Below, piece by piece: positions 36,906 through 46,331 of a stretch of DNA of 64,000 nt. The DNA lies in contig NZ_JAIWKS010000003.1 in assembly GCF_021271205.1 (NCBI RefSeq), positions 372,001-436,000 of the forward strand. Reading direction: 5' to 3'. This DNA is from Pseudomonas uvaldensis (GTDB lineage Bacteria > Pseudomonadota > Gammaproteobacteria > Pseudomonadales > Pseudomonadaceae). The translations under genes and the position numbers were made by a program. The notes under the pieces are model-generated. The model was not told the origin of the DNA and made no database searches. It was given only the letters and a program-made list of their open reading frames with translations. Position 1 is the first letter of the stretch. Each line of letters opens with the position of its first letter.

Positions 36906-37820
36906 TTAAATCGATGGCTTGCGCCCCCCATGGGGGTTCTCTCGCGCAACGGTCAGAAACGGCTCGACCATGGCCGGTCGCGCCGTACCCCGGCGCCAGG
37001 CCAGGCCCACGTCCAGGGTCTGGTTGAGATCGGCAATGGCACGGGCCTCGATGATGTCGCCTTCCAGTGACCACGGGCGGTAAGTCATGTCCGGCTGGAT
37101 CGACACGCCCAGCCCCGCCGCGACCAGGCTGCGCACCGCTTCGGTCGAGGCGGTGCGCAGCGTGATTTTCGGCTGCAACCCGACGCCGCGCCACAGGCGC
37201 TGGGCGTTGCGGTCCATCTCGTCGACGTTCAGTTCGATCAGCGGTTCGCGGGCGACATCGGTCAGGTTGATGCTGTCGTGTTCCAGCAGCGGATGTTGTG
37301 CCGGTAGCCATAAGCGGTGGGGTGAATGGGTCAGCACCTCGGTCTGCAAGGCGTGACGGTCTTCAAGGTTGGACAGGATCAGCACCCCGACATCGATTTC
37401 ACCGCTGACCAGCAGATGCTCGATATAGCGCCGTTCGTCCTCCATCACCCGGATGTCCACGTTGGGGTAGGCGCGCTGGAAACGGGTCAGCAAATCCGCC
37501 AGGTAATAGCCGGCGACCAGGCTGGTAACCCCGATGGTGATGTGACCGGCCACCTGGTCGGTGCTGTGCTGCAGGCTGCGCTTGGCGTTATCGACAGTGG
37601 CCAGGATCAAATGGGCCTGGCGCAGGAATTGATGCCCTTGGTGAGTCAGGGTCATGCCTTTTGCGTGGCGATTGAACAGGCCGACGCCGAGCTCTTGTTC
37701 CAATTGCTGGATAGCCAGGGTCAGGGTGGATTGCGAGATGAACGCTGTCTGTGCGGCGGAGGAGATCGAGCCGGTTTCGGCCACGGCGATGAAATGGCGA
37801 ATCTGGCGCAACGTCATCAT
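36906..37820 (-). CDS. LysR family transcriptional regulator
   Basis: 304 residues from the ATG at 37820, chosen because AGGG lies eight bases upstream; an earlier GTG at 37829 would overlap that site. N-terminal winged HTH (TGSISSAAQTAFISQSTLTLAIQQLEQELG, about residues 18-47) and a C-terminal effector domain of the CysB/OccR fold. Placed directly upstream of the aldehyde dehydrogenase-transporter unit and in the same direction, so it probably controls it; the inducer is unknown. Confidence 0.9.
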   Translation of the reverse strand: MMTLRQIRHFIAVAETGSISSAAQTAFISQSTLTLAIQQLEQELGVGLFNRHAKGMTLTHQGHQFLRQAHLILATVDNAKRSLQHSTDQVAGHITIGVTSLVAGYYLADLLTRFQRAYPNVDIRVMEDERRYIEHLLVSGEIDVGVLILSNLEDRHALQTEVLTHSPHRLWLPAQHPLLEHDSINLTDVAREPLIELNVDEMDRNAQRLWRGVGLQPKITLRTASTEAVRSLVAAGLGVSIQPDMTYRPWSLEGDIIEARAIADLNQTLDVGLAWRRGTARPAMVEPFLTVARENPHGGRKPSI

Positions 37821-37996
37821 GGAAAGCACCCTGTGGGGCGGTTTTATCGATGGGTTGAAGTGTATATCGTTTTTTTCAATGGAAGGCGATCAGGCAGGCA
37901 ACATTCCGAAGCAATGTCAGTCGAGGTGCAGGGGCACTTTCGGTCTAGGCTGATGGCCTTAATGATCCGGTTACCCCGAATGCGTGGAGGCAGCAA

Positions 37997-38704
37997 ATGA
38001 ACACTCGTGGATTGCTCGACCAGCTACTCAAGTCCGGTCAGGAAATGTTGGAAAAAAAGGCTGGCGGTTCCCAGGGCAAGTCGTCCGGTGGCCTGGGCGG
38101 GTTGCTCGGGGGCGGCAACCTGGGAAGCCTGCTTTCCGGCGCAGGGGGTGGAACCCTCGCGGCCGGGGCCATGGGCTTGTTGCTGGGCAACAAGAAAGCG
38201 CGCAATTTTGGTGGCAAGGCCCTGGCCTATGGTGGTCTGGCGGCCCTGGGCGTGATCGCCTACAAGGCGTATGGCAATTGGCAGGCCCAGCAGGGCGGTG
38301 TCATGAAAACCGAACCCCAGACGCTGGACCGGGTGCCCCCGGCGCAGGTCGAGCTGCATAGCCAGGCGATTCTCAAGGCACTGGTGGCGGCGGCCAAGGC
38401 CGACGGCCACGTGGACGAGCGTGAGCGGCAGCTGATCGAGGGCGAGTTCACCAAGCTCGACAACGATCAGGAATTGCAGCGCTGGCTGCATGCCGAACTC
38501 AACAAACCCCTGGACCCTGCTGACGTTGCCCGCGCCGCCAGTACGCCGGAGATCGCCGCCGAGATGTACATCGCCAGCGTGATGCTGGTGGACGAGGAAA
38601 ACTTCATGGAGAAGTCCTACCTCGATGAACTGGCACGGCAGCTCAAGCTGGAGCCGGGATTGAAGGTGGAGCTGGAGAATCAGGTGCGGCAGGCTGCCGT
38701 ATAA
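37997..38704 (+). CDS. DUF533 (YebE-like, TerB fold) inner-membrane protein
   Basis: 235 residues. A Gly-rich N-terminal part (GGLGGLLGGGNLGSLLSG), one or two hydrophobic segments (GTLAAGAMGLLLG, ALAYGGLAALGVIAYKAY, about 50-95), then a TerB-like helical domain (about 115-230) with conserved acidic positions in KADGHVDERERQLIEGEF. E. coli YebE is an envelope-stress-regulated protein of unknown function. Followed by a REPIN and the wsp operon, with which it need not be linked. Confidence 0.85.
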   Translation: MNTRGLLDQLLKSGQEMLEKKAGGSQGKSSGGLGGLLGGGNLGSLLSGAGGGTLAAGAMGLLLGNKKARNFGGKALAYGGLAALGVIAYKAYGNWQAQQGGVMKTEPQTLDRVPPAQVELHSQAILKALVAAAKADGHVDERERQLIEGEFTKLDNDQELQRWLHAELNKPLDPADVARAASTPEIAAEMYIASVMLVDEENFMEKSYLDELARQLKLEPGLKVELENQVRQAAV

Positions 38705-38728
38705 CCATCGTTCGGCGCACATTGCTTC

Positions 38729-38821
38729 TTGTGGGAGCGGGCTTGCTCGCGAAAACGGACCTTTATCCAACATGGTAGATGACAGGGACGCTGCCTTCGC
38801 GAGCAGGCTCGCTCCCACAAG
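38729..38821. repeat. REPIN: inverted REP pair before wspA
   Basis: Left arm GTGGGAGCGGGCTTGCTCGC, right arm GCGAGCAGGCTCGCTCCCAC, about 50 bases apart. Confidence 0.9.
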
Positions 38822-38919
38822 GGGGCTGCGTCGTTTGCTCAGGCGCCATCCAACCCACGCGGCATCATGCAACCCTCGGCTATACTCCCCAGCATTTCAA
38901 AGTTCCCCGAGGTTTTACT

Positions 38920-40542
38920 GTGAAGAACTGGACATTGCGCCAACGCATCCTGGCGAGTTTTGCGGTGATCATCGCCATCATGCTGTTAATGGTCGTTGTC
39001 TCGTATTCGCGGTTGTTCAAGATCCAGGACAGTGAAGAAAAGGTACGAGCCGCTGCGGTGCCGGGCGTGTATTACAGCTCCATGATCCGGGGTGGTTGGG
39101 TAGACAGCTATGTGCTGACCCAGCAGATTGTCGGTCTTTCGGGGAATCGGGAGATCACCGCCGAGGACAAGGCCCGTTACCAAGGCTTCGAGCAGCACCT
39201 GCGTGAAGAAATACAGAACTATCAAAAGCTGATCCAGAACCCGGCCGACCAAGCCTCTTTCGATGAGTTCGAGACCCAGCACCAGGCATTCAACCAGGCC
39301 ATGGCGAAAGTCCTGGATCTCTATCAGCGCAAGGACTACGAAGGCGCGCGGCGGACGCTGGACAAAGAGCTGACGCCGGCATGGATCGGCGGCCGCACCC
39401 ACTTGAATCGCATCATCGAGCGTAATCGTGAGCTGGCAGAAAAAGCCACCGAGACCATTGGCGAGGCAGTCTCGGCAGCCAAGGTCGCCATGGGCTTGTC
39501 GTTCCTCGTCGCGCTGGTCGTTGCGATCCTTTGCGGCCTGCTGCTGATGCGGGCAATCATGGCGCCCATGAACCGTATCGTGGAAATCCTCGACGTCATG
39601 CGCAGCGGTGATCTGAGTGGGCGTCTGAACCTGGCGCGCAAGGACGAATTCGGTGCGGTGGAAACCGGTTTCAACGACATGATGGCCGAGCTGACCTCGC
39701 TGGTTTCCCAAGCCCAACGCTCGTCCGTGCAGGTCACTACCTCAGTGACGGAGATCGCCGCCACCTCCCGCCAGCAACAGGCCACGGCGACGGAAACCGC
39801 CGCCACCACCACGGAGATTGGCGCGACGTCCCGGGAAATCGCCGCCACCTCCCGCGACCTGGTGCGCACCATGACCGAAGTGTCCACCGCCGCCGACCAG
39901 GCGTCGGTGGCCGCCGGTTCCGGCCAGCAAGGCCTGGCGCGGATGGAGGAAACCATGCATTCAGTGATGGGTGCCGCCGACCTGGTGAACGCCAAGCTGG
40001 CGATCCTCAACGAGAAGGCCGGCAACATCAACCAGGTGGTGACCACTATCGTCAAAGTGGCCGACCAGACCAACCTGCTGTCCCTCAATGCGGCTATCGA
40101 GGCCGAAAAAGCCGGCGAGTACGGGCGTGGTTTCGCCGTGGTCGCCACTGAGGTACGGCGGCTGGCCGACCAGACGGCCGTGGCCACCTATGACATCGAA
40201 CAGATGGTGCGCGAGATCCAGTCCGCCGTGTCGGCGGGTGTGATGGGCATGGACAAGTTCTCCGAAGAGGTGCGCCGTGGCATGGCCGAGGTGCAGCAGG
40301 TGGGCGAGCAGTTGTCGCAGATCATCCATCAGGTCCAGGCGCTGGCGCCGCGAGTGCTGATGGTCAACGAAGGCATGCAGGCCCAGGCTACCGGCGCCGA
40401 GCAGATCAACCACGCCCTGGTGCAACTGGGCGATGCCAGCAGTCAGACCGTCGAGTCCTTGCGCCAGGCCAGTTCAGCCATCGATGAGCTGAGCCAGGTA
40501 GCCGTGGGGCTGCGCAGCGGCGTCTCGCGTTTCAAAGTCTGA
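38920..40542 (+). CDS. wspA: WspA, membrane chemoreceptor of the Wsp surface-sensing system
   Basis: 540 residues starting with GTG (VKNWTLRQRILASF), with GAGG upstream and a TATACT box at 38884-38889. TM1 at about 11-31, periplasmic four-helix sensor domain, TM2 at about 188-212, HAMP, then the long MCP signalling hairpin with tip VADQTNLLSLNAAIEAEKAGEYGRGFAVV near residue 380. It senses surface contact and cell-envelope stress and drives the WspE kinase. The first four bases of wspB overlap its end region (stop and start share one base). An Ala/Thr-rich coiled coil (TEIAATSRQQQATATETAAT) precedes the tip. Confidence 0.95.
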   Translation: MKNWTLRQRILASFAVIIAIMLLMVVVSYSRLFKIQDSEEKVRAAAVPGVYYSSMIRGGWVDSYVLTQQIVGLSGNREITAEDKARYQGFEQHLREEIQNYQKLIQNPADQASFDEFETQHQAFNQAMAKVLDLYQRKDYEGARRTLDKELTPAWIGGRTHLNRIIERNRELAEKATETIGEAVSAAKVAMGLSFLVALVVAILCGLLLMRAIMAPMNRIVEILDVMRSGDLSGRLNLARKDEFGAVETGFNDMMAELTSLVSQAQRSSVQVTTSVTEIAATSRQQQATATETAATTTEIGATSREIAATSRDLVRTMTEVSTAADQASVAAGSGQQGLARMEETMHSVMGAADLVNAKLAILNEKAGNINQVVTTIVKVADQTNLLSLNAAIEAEKAGEYGRGFAVVATEVRRLADQTAVATYDIEQMVREIQSAVSAGVMGMDKFSEEVRRGMAEVQQVGEQLSQIIHQVQALAPRVLMVNEGMQAQATGAEQINHALVQLGDASSQTVESLRQASSAIDELSQVAVGLRSGVSRFKV

Positions 40543-41078
40543 TGAGTGACTTCGAGGCCAGACGTGGCGCCGCGCCTGCGGCCCGTCAGATCCTGTTCCT
40601 GGTGTTCTGCATCGGTAACGAGCGTTACGCTCTGCAAGCCACTGATGTAGTGGAAGTGCTGCCGCGCATGCCCCTCAAGCCGATTGCCCAGGCGCCGGCC
40701 TGGGTGGCAGGGGTATTTGCCTGGCGGGGGGCGGTGGTGCCGGTGATCGATCTGCGCAGCCTGACCTTCGGCCAGCGCGCCGAGACCCGCACCAGCACGC
40801 GACTGGTGCTGGTGCATTATCACCCCGATGGACTGCAGGCGGGGCAGGTCCTGGGGCTGATCCTGGAACAGGCCACCGACACCTTGCGCTGCGACCCGGC
40901 GCAGTTCCAGCCCTATGGCCTGGACAATCGCCAGGCGCCGTATCTGGGGCCGGTGCGCGAAGACGCCCAGGGACTGTTGCAATGGGTACGGGTCGATGAC
41001 CTGCTCGATGAATCGGTCCGCGCCGTACTGTTTCCCATGCCGCCACTGAGTCCTGACGCGCTTGAGGCCCGGCCATGA
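40542..41078 (+). CDS. wspB: WspB, CheW-like coupling protein
   Basis: 178 residues, starting on the last base of the wspA stop. CheW domain: ILFLVFCIGNERYALQATDVVEVLPRM and GVFAWRGAVVPVIDLRSL. It links the WspA receptor to the WspE kinase. Overlaps wspC by 4 bases, so the whole operon is translationally coupled. Confidence 0.93.
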   Translation: MSDFEARRGAAPAARQILFLVFCIGNERYALQATDVVEVLPRMPLKPIAQAPAWVAGVFAWRGAVVPVIDLRSLTFGQRAETRTSTRLVLVHYHPDGLQAGQVLGLILEQATDTLRCDPAQFQPYGLDNRQAPYLGPVREDAQGLLQWVRVDDLLDESVRAVLFPMPPLSPDALEARP

Positions 41079-42349
41079 GCGATGACCAGCGTTTTTTCGA
41101 CTTCCTCAGGGAGCGCATCGGCCTGGATGTCGGCTCGGTGGGCAGCGCCATTATCGAACGGGCGGTACGCCAGCGCATCGTTGCCGAGCCTGGGCGTACG
41201 GTTGATCAATACTGGCAGTACCTGCAGCAATCGCCGAAGGAGCAGCAGGCGCTGATCGAAGCGGTAATCGTCCCGGAAACCTGGTTCTTCCGTTACCCGG
41301 AATCTTTCGCCACCCTGGCCCGGTTGGCCATCAATCGCCTGGCCGAGATCCGACACCTGCGTGCGCTGCGCATCCTCAGCTTGCCGTGTTCCACGGGTGA
41401 AGAACCCTACTCCATTGCCATGGCCTTGCTCGATGCGGGCCTGGAGCCCCATCAATTCAAGGTCGACGGGCTGGACGTCAGCCCATTGTCGGTAGAGCGA
41501 GCCAGGGGCGCGCGTTACGGGAGGAACTCGTTCCGGGGTGCAGACCTGGCTTTTCGCGAGCGATATTTCAGCGCCGATGAGGAAGGCTACCGCCTCGACG
41601 AGCGTGTCCGCGAACAGGTGCGCCTGCAAGTGGGTAACCTGCTGGACCCGGCGTTGCTGGTGAATGAGGCCCCGTACGATTTTGTGTTCTGCCGCAATTT
41701 GCTGATCTATTTCGACCAGCCGACCCAGCGCCTGGTATTCGAGGTGCTCAAGCGCCTGACCCATCAGGACGGCGTGTTGTTTATCGGGCCCGCTGAGGGC
41801 AGTCTGCTCGGACGGTTGGGCATGCGTTCGATCGGTGTGCCCCAATCGTTCGCCTTCAGTCGCCAGGGCGCGCCCGATCCGCAGCCGTTGCCCACGCTGA
41901 TGCCGACACCGCTTCCGGTTCGTCAGCCTGCCCGAGTCGCTCCTCCGGGTACGCCCCCGGTCGTCCGACCTCGGCCGTTTACGGCAAACGTCACCGCCCT
42001 TGCCGAGTCCAAAGGCAGTGACGCCGCGACTTTGCTGGCCGATATCGCCACCTTTGCCAACAGCGGCAAAAGCGCCGAGGCCCGTGCGGCCTGCGAGCAG
42101 TATCTGCGCAGCCATCCACCCAAAGCCCAGGTGTTCTATTGGTTGGGCCTGCTCAGCGACATGGCCGGTAGCGCACTCGAAGCCCAGGGTTTTTATCGCA
42201 AGGCGCTGTATCTTGAGCCGCAACATGCCGAAGCCCTGGTCCATCTGGCGGCGCTGCTGGCTTCCCAGGGAGACGCGGTCGGAGCCCGTCGATTGCAGGA
42301 ACGTGCTGCCCGTGGCGGGCGCGCGGCTGACAGTGAGCGTAAACCATGA
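41075..42349 (+). CDS. wspC: WspC, CheR-type methyltransferase with TPR region
   Basis: 424 residues. CheR N-terminal all-alpha region (1-~70), SAM-binding domain with ETWFFRYPESF, LSLPCSTGEEPYSIAMALLD and FVFCRNLLIYF, a Pro-rich linker (about 268-305), then TPR-like helices (AEARAACEQYLRSHPPKAQVFYWLGLLSDM onward). It methylates WspA glutamates and so raises signalling, against the esterase WspF. Overlaps wspD by 4 bases. Confidence 0.94.
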   Translation: MSDDQRFFDFLRERIGLDVGSVGSAIIERAVRQRIVAEPGRTVDQYWQYLQQSPKEQQALIEAVIVPETWFFRYPESFATLARLAINRLAEIRHLRALRILSLPCSTGEEPYSIAMALLDAGLEPHQFKVDGLDVSPLSVERARGARYGRNSFRGADLAFRERYFSADEEGYRLDERVREQVRLQVGNLLDPALLVNEAPYDFVFCRNLLIYFDQPTQRLVFEVLKRLTHQDGVLFIGPAEGSLLGRLGMRSIGVPQSFAFSRQGAPDPQPLPTLMPTPLPVRQPARVAPPGTPPVVRPRPFTANVTALAESKGSDAATLLADIATFANSGKSAEARAACEQYLRSHPPKAQVFYWLGLLSDMAGSALEAQGFYRKALYLEPQHAEALVHLAALLASQGDAVGARRLQERAARGGRAADSERKP

Positions 42350-43017
42350 GCGGTTCGGCTTTTCAGAGCGTCACCCATGACGATGCCCAGGCTATCGACG
42401 ATTGCTGGAACCGCATCGGCGTGCATGGCGACAAATCCTGTCCTCTACTGGCCGAACATATCCACTGTCGCAACTGCTCGGTGTATTCGGCGGCCGCAAC
42501 CCGGCTGCTCGACCGCTATGCCTTGCAACAGGATGGCTACGAGCAGGTTCATGGTCCGGTGGACACCGATGTCGTCACCCGCTCGTTGCTGATGTTCCGC
42601 CTGGGCGAAGAGTGGCTGGGCCTGACCACCCGCAGCCTGGTGGAAGTGGCGCCGATGCAAACGATCCATTCATTGCCCCACCAGCGCTCGCGAGCCTTGT
42701 TGGGCGTGGCGAATGTACGTGGTGCACTGGTGGCTTGCCTGTCGCTGGTGGAACTGTTGGACCTGGAGCCAGGCCCGGTGGCTGTGCCCGGCGCACGGGT
42801 CATGCCGCGCATGCTGATCGTCGCGGCCCAGGGTGGGCCGGTGGTGGTGCCGGTGGATGAAGTGGACGGCATTCATGCCATCGATGAACGCATCCTGGCG
42901 GCCGCGTCGCCATCGGATGACACGTACACCCGCGGCGTGTTGCCTTTCAGGGGGCGCAGCCTGCGTTGGCTGGACGAGGAATACTTGCTGAGCGCCATGG
43001 CCCGGAGCCTGTCATGA
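42346..43017 (+). CDS. wspD: WspD, second CheW-like coupling protein
   Basis: 223 residues. An N-terminal ~70-residue extension with a Cys/His cluster (HIHCRNCSVYSAAATRLLDR), then a CheW domain (MFRLGEEWLGLTTRSLVEVAPMQTIHSLP, GVANVRGALVACLSLVELL). The Cys cluster is a feature of WspD-type couplers and could bind a metal; that is inference. Overlaps wspE by 4 bases. Confidence 0.92.
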   Translation: MSGSAFQSVTHDDAQAIDDCWNRIGVHGDKSCPLLAEHIHCRNCSVYSAAATRLLDRYALQQDGYEQVHGPVDTDVVTRSLLMFRLGEEWLGLTTRSLVEVAPMQTIHSLPHQRSRALLGVANVRGALVACLSLVELLDLEPGPVAVPGARVMPRMLIVAAQGGPVVVPVDEVDGIHAIDERILAAASPSDDTYTRGVLPFRGRSLRWLDEEYLLSAMARSLS

Positions 43018-45281
43018 CCCCCGATCAGATGCGCGATGCCTCGTTGCTGGAACTGTTCAGCCTGGAAGCCGAAGCCCAGGTCCAGGTGCTGAGCGCCGGT
43101 CTGCTGGCCCTGGAACGCGACCCGACCCAGGCCGACCACCTCGAATCCTGCATGCGAGCGGCTCACTCGCTCAAGGGGGCGGCGCGCATCGTCGGGGTGG
43201 ACGCCGGTGTCAGTGTGGCGCACGTCATGGAAGATTGCCTGGTGGGGGCCCAGGAGCGGCGCCTGGTATTGGGTGCCGAACACATCGATGCCTTGCTGCG
43301 AGGCACTGATTTGCTGACGCGTATCGCGACACCGGGCCACGATGTCGGCGCCGCGGACGTCGATGCCTATGTGGCGATGATGACGCGTCTGCTCGATCCG
43401 GACGCGGTACCGCTTCCGGCGGCAATAGCGCCGGCACAGATCGAGATACCCGTCGAACCGGTTCGTGTCGAGGTGCCCGAAATTGCGCCCGACGTGCCAG
43501 GGGAACCGGCTCCCCGGAACAGGCGGATCACCGACAGTGGTGAGCGGGTCCTGCGGGTCACGGCTGAGCGCCTCAACAGCTTGCTGGACCTGTCGAGCAA
43601 ATCCCTGGTGGAAACCCAGCGCCTCAGGCCCTGGCTGGCAACGATGCAGCGGCTCAAGCGTCAGCAGGACAACGGCTTGCGTGCTCTGGAAGAGCTGAAC
43701 GTGCACCTCAAGGACCAGGCTTTGAGCCTCCAGGCCCAGGAGGCTCTGGGGGACGCCCGGCGGCTGCTGGCCGAGACCCAACTGTCGCTGGCACAGAAAA
43801 TAGCCGAGCTGGACGAATTCGCCTGGCAGGCCAGCCAACGGGCGCAAGTGCTGTACGACACGGCGCTGGCCTGTCGTATGCGACCTTTTGCCGACGTGCT
43901 GTCGGGTCAGGCACGTATGGTGCGCGACCTGGGTCGCAGCCTGGGCAAGCAGGTGCGCCTTGAGATCGAAGGCGAAAAAACCCAGGTCGACCGCGACGTC
44001 CTGGAAAAGCTCGAAGCGCCGTTGACCCACTTGCTGCGCAACGCGGTGGACCACGGCATCGAATCCCCGGATCAGCGATTACTGACGGGCAAGCCTGCCG
44101 AAGGCCTGATCCGGCTGCGCGCTTCCCATCAGGCCGGCCTGCTGGTCCTTGAACTGTCGGACGATGGCGCCGGCGTCGACCTTGAACGGGTACGCCGCAG
44201 CGTCGTCGCGCGCGGCCTTTCTCCCGAGCACACAGCCGCCAGCTTGAGCGAAGAGGAACTGCTGGCATTCCTGTTCCTGCCCGGTTTCAGCCTGCGGGAC
44301 AAGGTCACCGAAGTCTCCGGGCGTGGCGTCGGCCTGGACGCCGTCCAGCATATGGTCCGGCAATTGCGAGGGGCGGTGGTGCTGGAGCAGACGGCAGGCG
44401 AGGGCAGTCGTTTCCACCTCGAGGTGCCGCTGACGCTCTCGGTGGTGCGCAGCCTGGTCGTGGAAGTCGGTGCCGAAGCCTATGCCTTTCCCTTGGCGCA
44501 TATCGACCGCATGTGCGACCTGGCGCCGGAAGACATCGTGCAGGTCGAGGGGCGCCAGCATTTCTGGCACGAAGGCCGGCACGTCGGATTGGTCGCCGCC
44601 AGCCAGTTGCTCGGTCGGCCGGCCACGCAGAGCAGCGGCCAGACCCTCAAAGTGGTGGTGATTCGCGAGCGGGAGACGAGCTACGGGGTGGCGGTGGAGC
44701 GCTTCATCGGCGAGCGGACCCTGGTGGTCCTGCCGCTGGACGAACGTCTGGGCAAGGTCCAGGACATTTCCGCCGGAGCGCTGCTGGACGACGGCTCGGT
44801 GGTGCTGATCATCGATGTGGAAGACCTCTTGCGTTCGGTGGACAAGCTGCTCGATACCGGTCGCCTGGAACGCATCGCCCGTCAGGACCGGACCCAAGCC
44901 CCGCGCAAGCGGATCCTGGTGGTGGACGACTCCCTGACCGTGCGTGAGTTGCAGCGCAAACTGCTGCTCAATCGCGGCTATGACGTCGCCGTGGCGGTGG
45001 ACGGCATGGACGGCTGGAACGCGCTGCGTTCGGAGGCGTTCGACCTGCTGATCACCGACATCGACATGCCGCGCATGGATGGCATCGAGCTGGTGACGCT
45101 GCTGCGACGCGACAACCGCCTGCAATCGCTGCCGGTGATGGTGGTGTCCTACAAAGACCGCGAAGAAGATCGCCGCCGTGGCCTGGATGCCGGAGCCGAT
45201 TATTATCTGGCCAAGGCGAGCTTTCATGACGACGCCTTGCTCGATGCCGTGGTCGAACTGATCGGAGGGGCACGTACTTGA
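43014..45281 (+). CDS. wspE: WspE, CheA-type hybrid histidine kinase
   Basis: 755 residues from the ATG at 43014. Hpt domain with phospho-His at residue 51 (MRAAHSLKGAARIVG), dimerisation region, ATPase with N box LLRNAVDHGIE, DDGAGVDL and GRGVGLDAVQ, CheW-like domain (VVRSLVVEVGAEAYAFPLAHIDR), and a C-terminal receiver with Asp in LLITDIDMPRMDG and Lys in YYLAKASF. It phosphorylates WspR (output) and WspF (feedback). Start overlaps the wspD stop by 4 bases. Confidence 0.95.
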   Translation: MTPDQMRDASLLELFSLEAEAQVQVLSAGLLALERDPTQADHLESCMRAAHSLKGAARIVGVDAGVSVAHVMEDCLVGAQERRLVLGAEHIDALLRGTDLLTRIATPGHDVGAADVDAYVAMMTRLLDPDAVPLPAAIAPAQIEIPVEPVRVEVPEIAPDVPGEPAPRNRRITDSGERVLRVTAERLNSLLDLSSKSLVETQRLRPWLATMQRLKRQQDNGLRALEELNVHLKDQALSLQAQEALGDARRLLAETQLSLAQKIAELDEFAWQASQRAQVLYDTALACRMRPFADVLSGQARMVRDLGRSLGKQVRLEIEGEKTQVDRDVLEKLEAPLTHLLRNAVDHGIESPDQRLLTGKPAEGLIRLRASHQAGLLVLELSDDGAGVDLERVRRSVVARGLSPEHTAASLSEEELLAFLFLPGFSLRDKVTEVSGRGVGLDAVQHMVRQLRGAVVLEQTAGEGSRFHLEVPLTLSVVRSLVVEVGAEAYAFPLAHIDRMCDLAPEDIVQVEGRQHFWHEGRHVGLVAASQLLGRPATQSSGQTLKVVVIRERETSYGVAVERFIGERTLVVLPLDERLGKVQDISAGALLDDGSVVLIIDVEDLLRSVDKLLDTGRLERIARQDRTQAPRKRILVVDDSLTVRELQRKLLLNRGYDVAVAVDGMDGWNALRSEAFDLLITDIDMPRMDGIELVTLLRRDNRLQSLPVMVVSYKDREEDRRRGLDAGADYYLAKASFHDDALLDAVVELIGGART

Positions 45282-46288
45282 AGATCGCCATCGTCAATGA
45301 CATGCCCCTGGCGGTCGAAGCCCTGCGCCGTGCGCTGGCGTTCGAGCCGGCCCATCAACTGGTCTGGGTGGCCGCCAATGGCGCCGAGGCGGTGCAGCGC
45401 TGCGCCGAATACACCCCCGACCTGATCCTGATGGATTTGCTCATGCCGATCATGGATGGCGTGGAGGCCACGCGCCGGATCATGGCCGAAACCCCCTGCG
45501 CCATCCTGATCGTCACCGGCGACAGTCAGCAGAACGTCCACCGCGTGTTCGAGGCCATGGGCAATGGCGCGCTCGACGTGGTCGATACACCGGCCCTGGG
45601 TGTCGGCAATCCCGAAGACGCGGCGGCACCCTTGCTGCGCAAGATTACCAACATCGGCTGGTTGATCGGCGAGCGCGGTCACCGTGAGCGTCCCGCACTC
45701 TCGTCTCAACGCGCCGCTGCGTCTCGCAAGAGCCTGGTGGCCATCGGCTCATCGGCGGGCGGGCCGGCGGCGCTGGAAGTCTTGCTCAAGGCGTTGCCAC
45801 GGCACTTCGCCCCGGCCATCGTCCTGGTCCAGCACGTGGACGAGGTGTTTGCCGCGGGCATGGCCGAATGGCTGAGCAGTGTATCCGGACACAACGTCCG
45901 CCTGGCACGACACGGCGAATCGCCGCAAAATGGCACGGTACTGCTGGCCGGTACCAACCATCACCTGCGCCTGTTGAAGGACGGCACCCTGGCGTACACC
46001 GCCGAGCCGGTGAATGAAATCTACAGGCCGTCCATCGATGTGTTTTTCGAGAGTGTCGCCAACTTCTGGAACGGTGATGCGGTGGGTATCCTGCTCACCG
46101 GCATGGGCCGCGATGGTGCGCAAGGGCTTAAACTGATGCGCCGGCAAGGCTGCGTGACCATCGCTCAAGACCAGCGAAGCAGTGCGGTGTACGGCATGCC
46201 CAAGGCCGCGGCGGCCATTGACGCGGCGACGCAGATTCTTGCCCTGGACGCCATAGCCCCCCGCTTGGTAGAGATTTTTGCAAAATGA
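45278..46288 (+). CDS. wspF: WspF, CheB-type methylesterase, starts at TTG
   Basis: 336 residues. The start appears to be TTG at 45278, overlapping the wspE stop (TTGA), with a strong GGAGGGG site nine bases upstream; the next Met (MP at codon 9) would cut into the receiver domain. Receiver with Asp53 in [13 protein letters not shown]; esterase with Ser in [12 protein letters not shown], His in [13 protein letters not shown] and Asp in [13 protein letters not shown]. It demethylates WspA and resets the system; loss of WspF in pseudomonads gives constantly active WspR and wrinkly colonies. Confidence 0.94.
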   Translation: MKIAIVNDMPLAVEALRRALAFEPAHQLVWVAANGAEAVQRCAEYTPDLILMDLLMPIMDGVEATRRIMAETPCAILIVTGDSQQNVHRVFEAMGNGALDVVDTPALGVGNPEDAAAPLLRKITNIGWLIGERGHRERPALSSQRAAASRKSLVAIGSSAGGPAALEVLLKALPRHFAPAIVLVQHVDEVFAAGMAEWLSSVSGHNVRLARHGESPQNGTVLLAGTNHHLRLLKDGTLAYTAEPVNEIYRPSIDVFFESVANFWNGDAVGILLTGMGRDGAQGLKLMRRQGCVTIAQDQRSSAVYGMPKAAAAIDAATQILALDAIAPRLVEIFAK

Positions 46289-46331
46289 CAATCCCAGCAG
46301 TCCTGGCCCAGGTTGCACTCAGGTGAGCCCC

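Noticed and set aside
40542..43017. wspB/wspD and the 4-base overlaps as sequencing errors
   Set aside because: ATGA overlaps are regular across the operon, each gene has full domain content, and this layout is usual for wsp.
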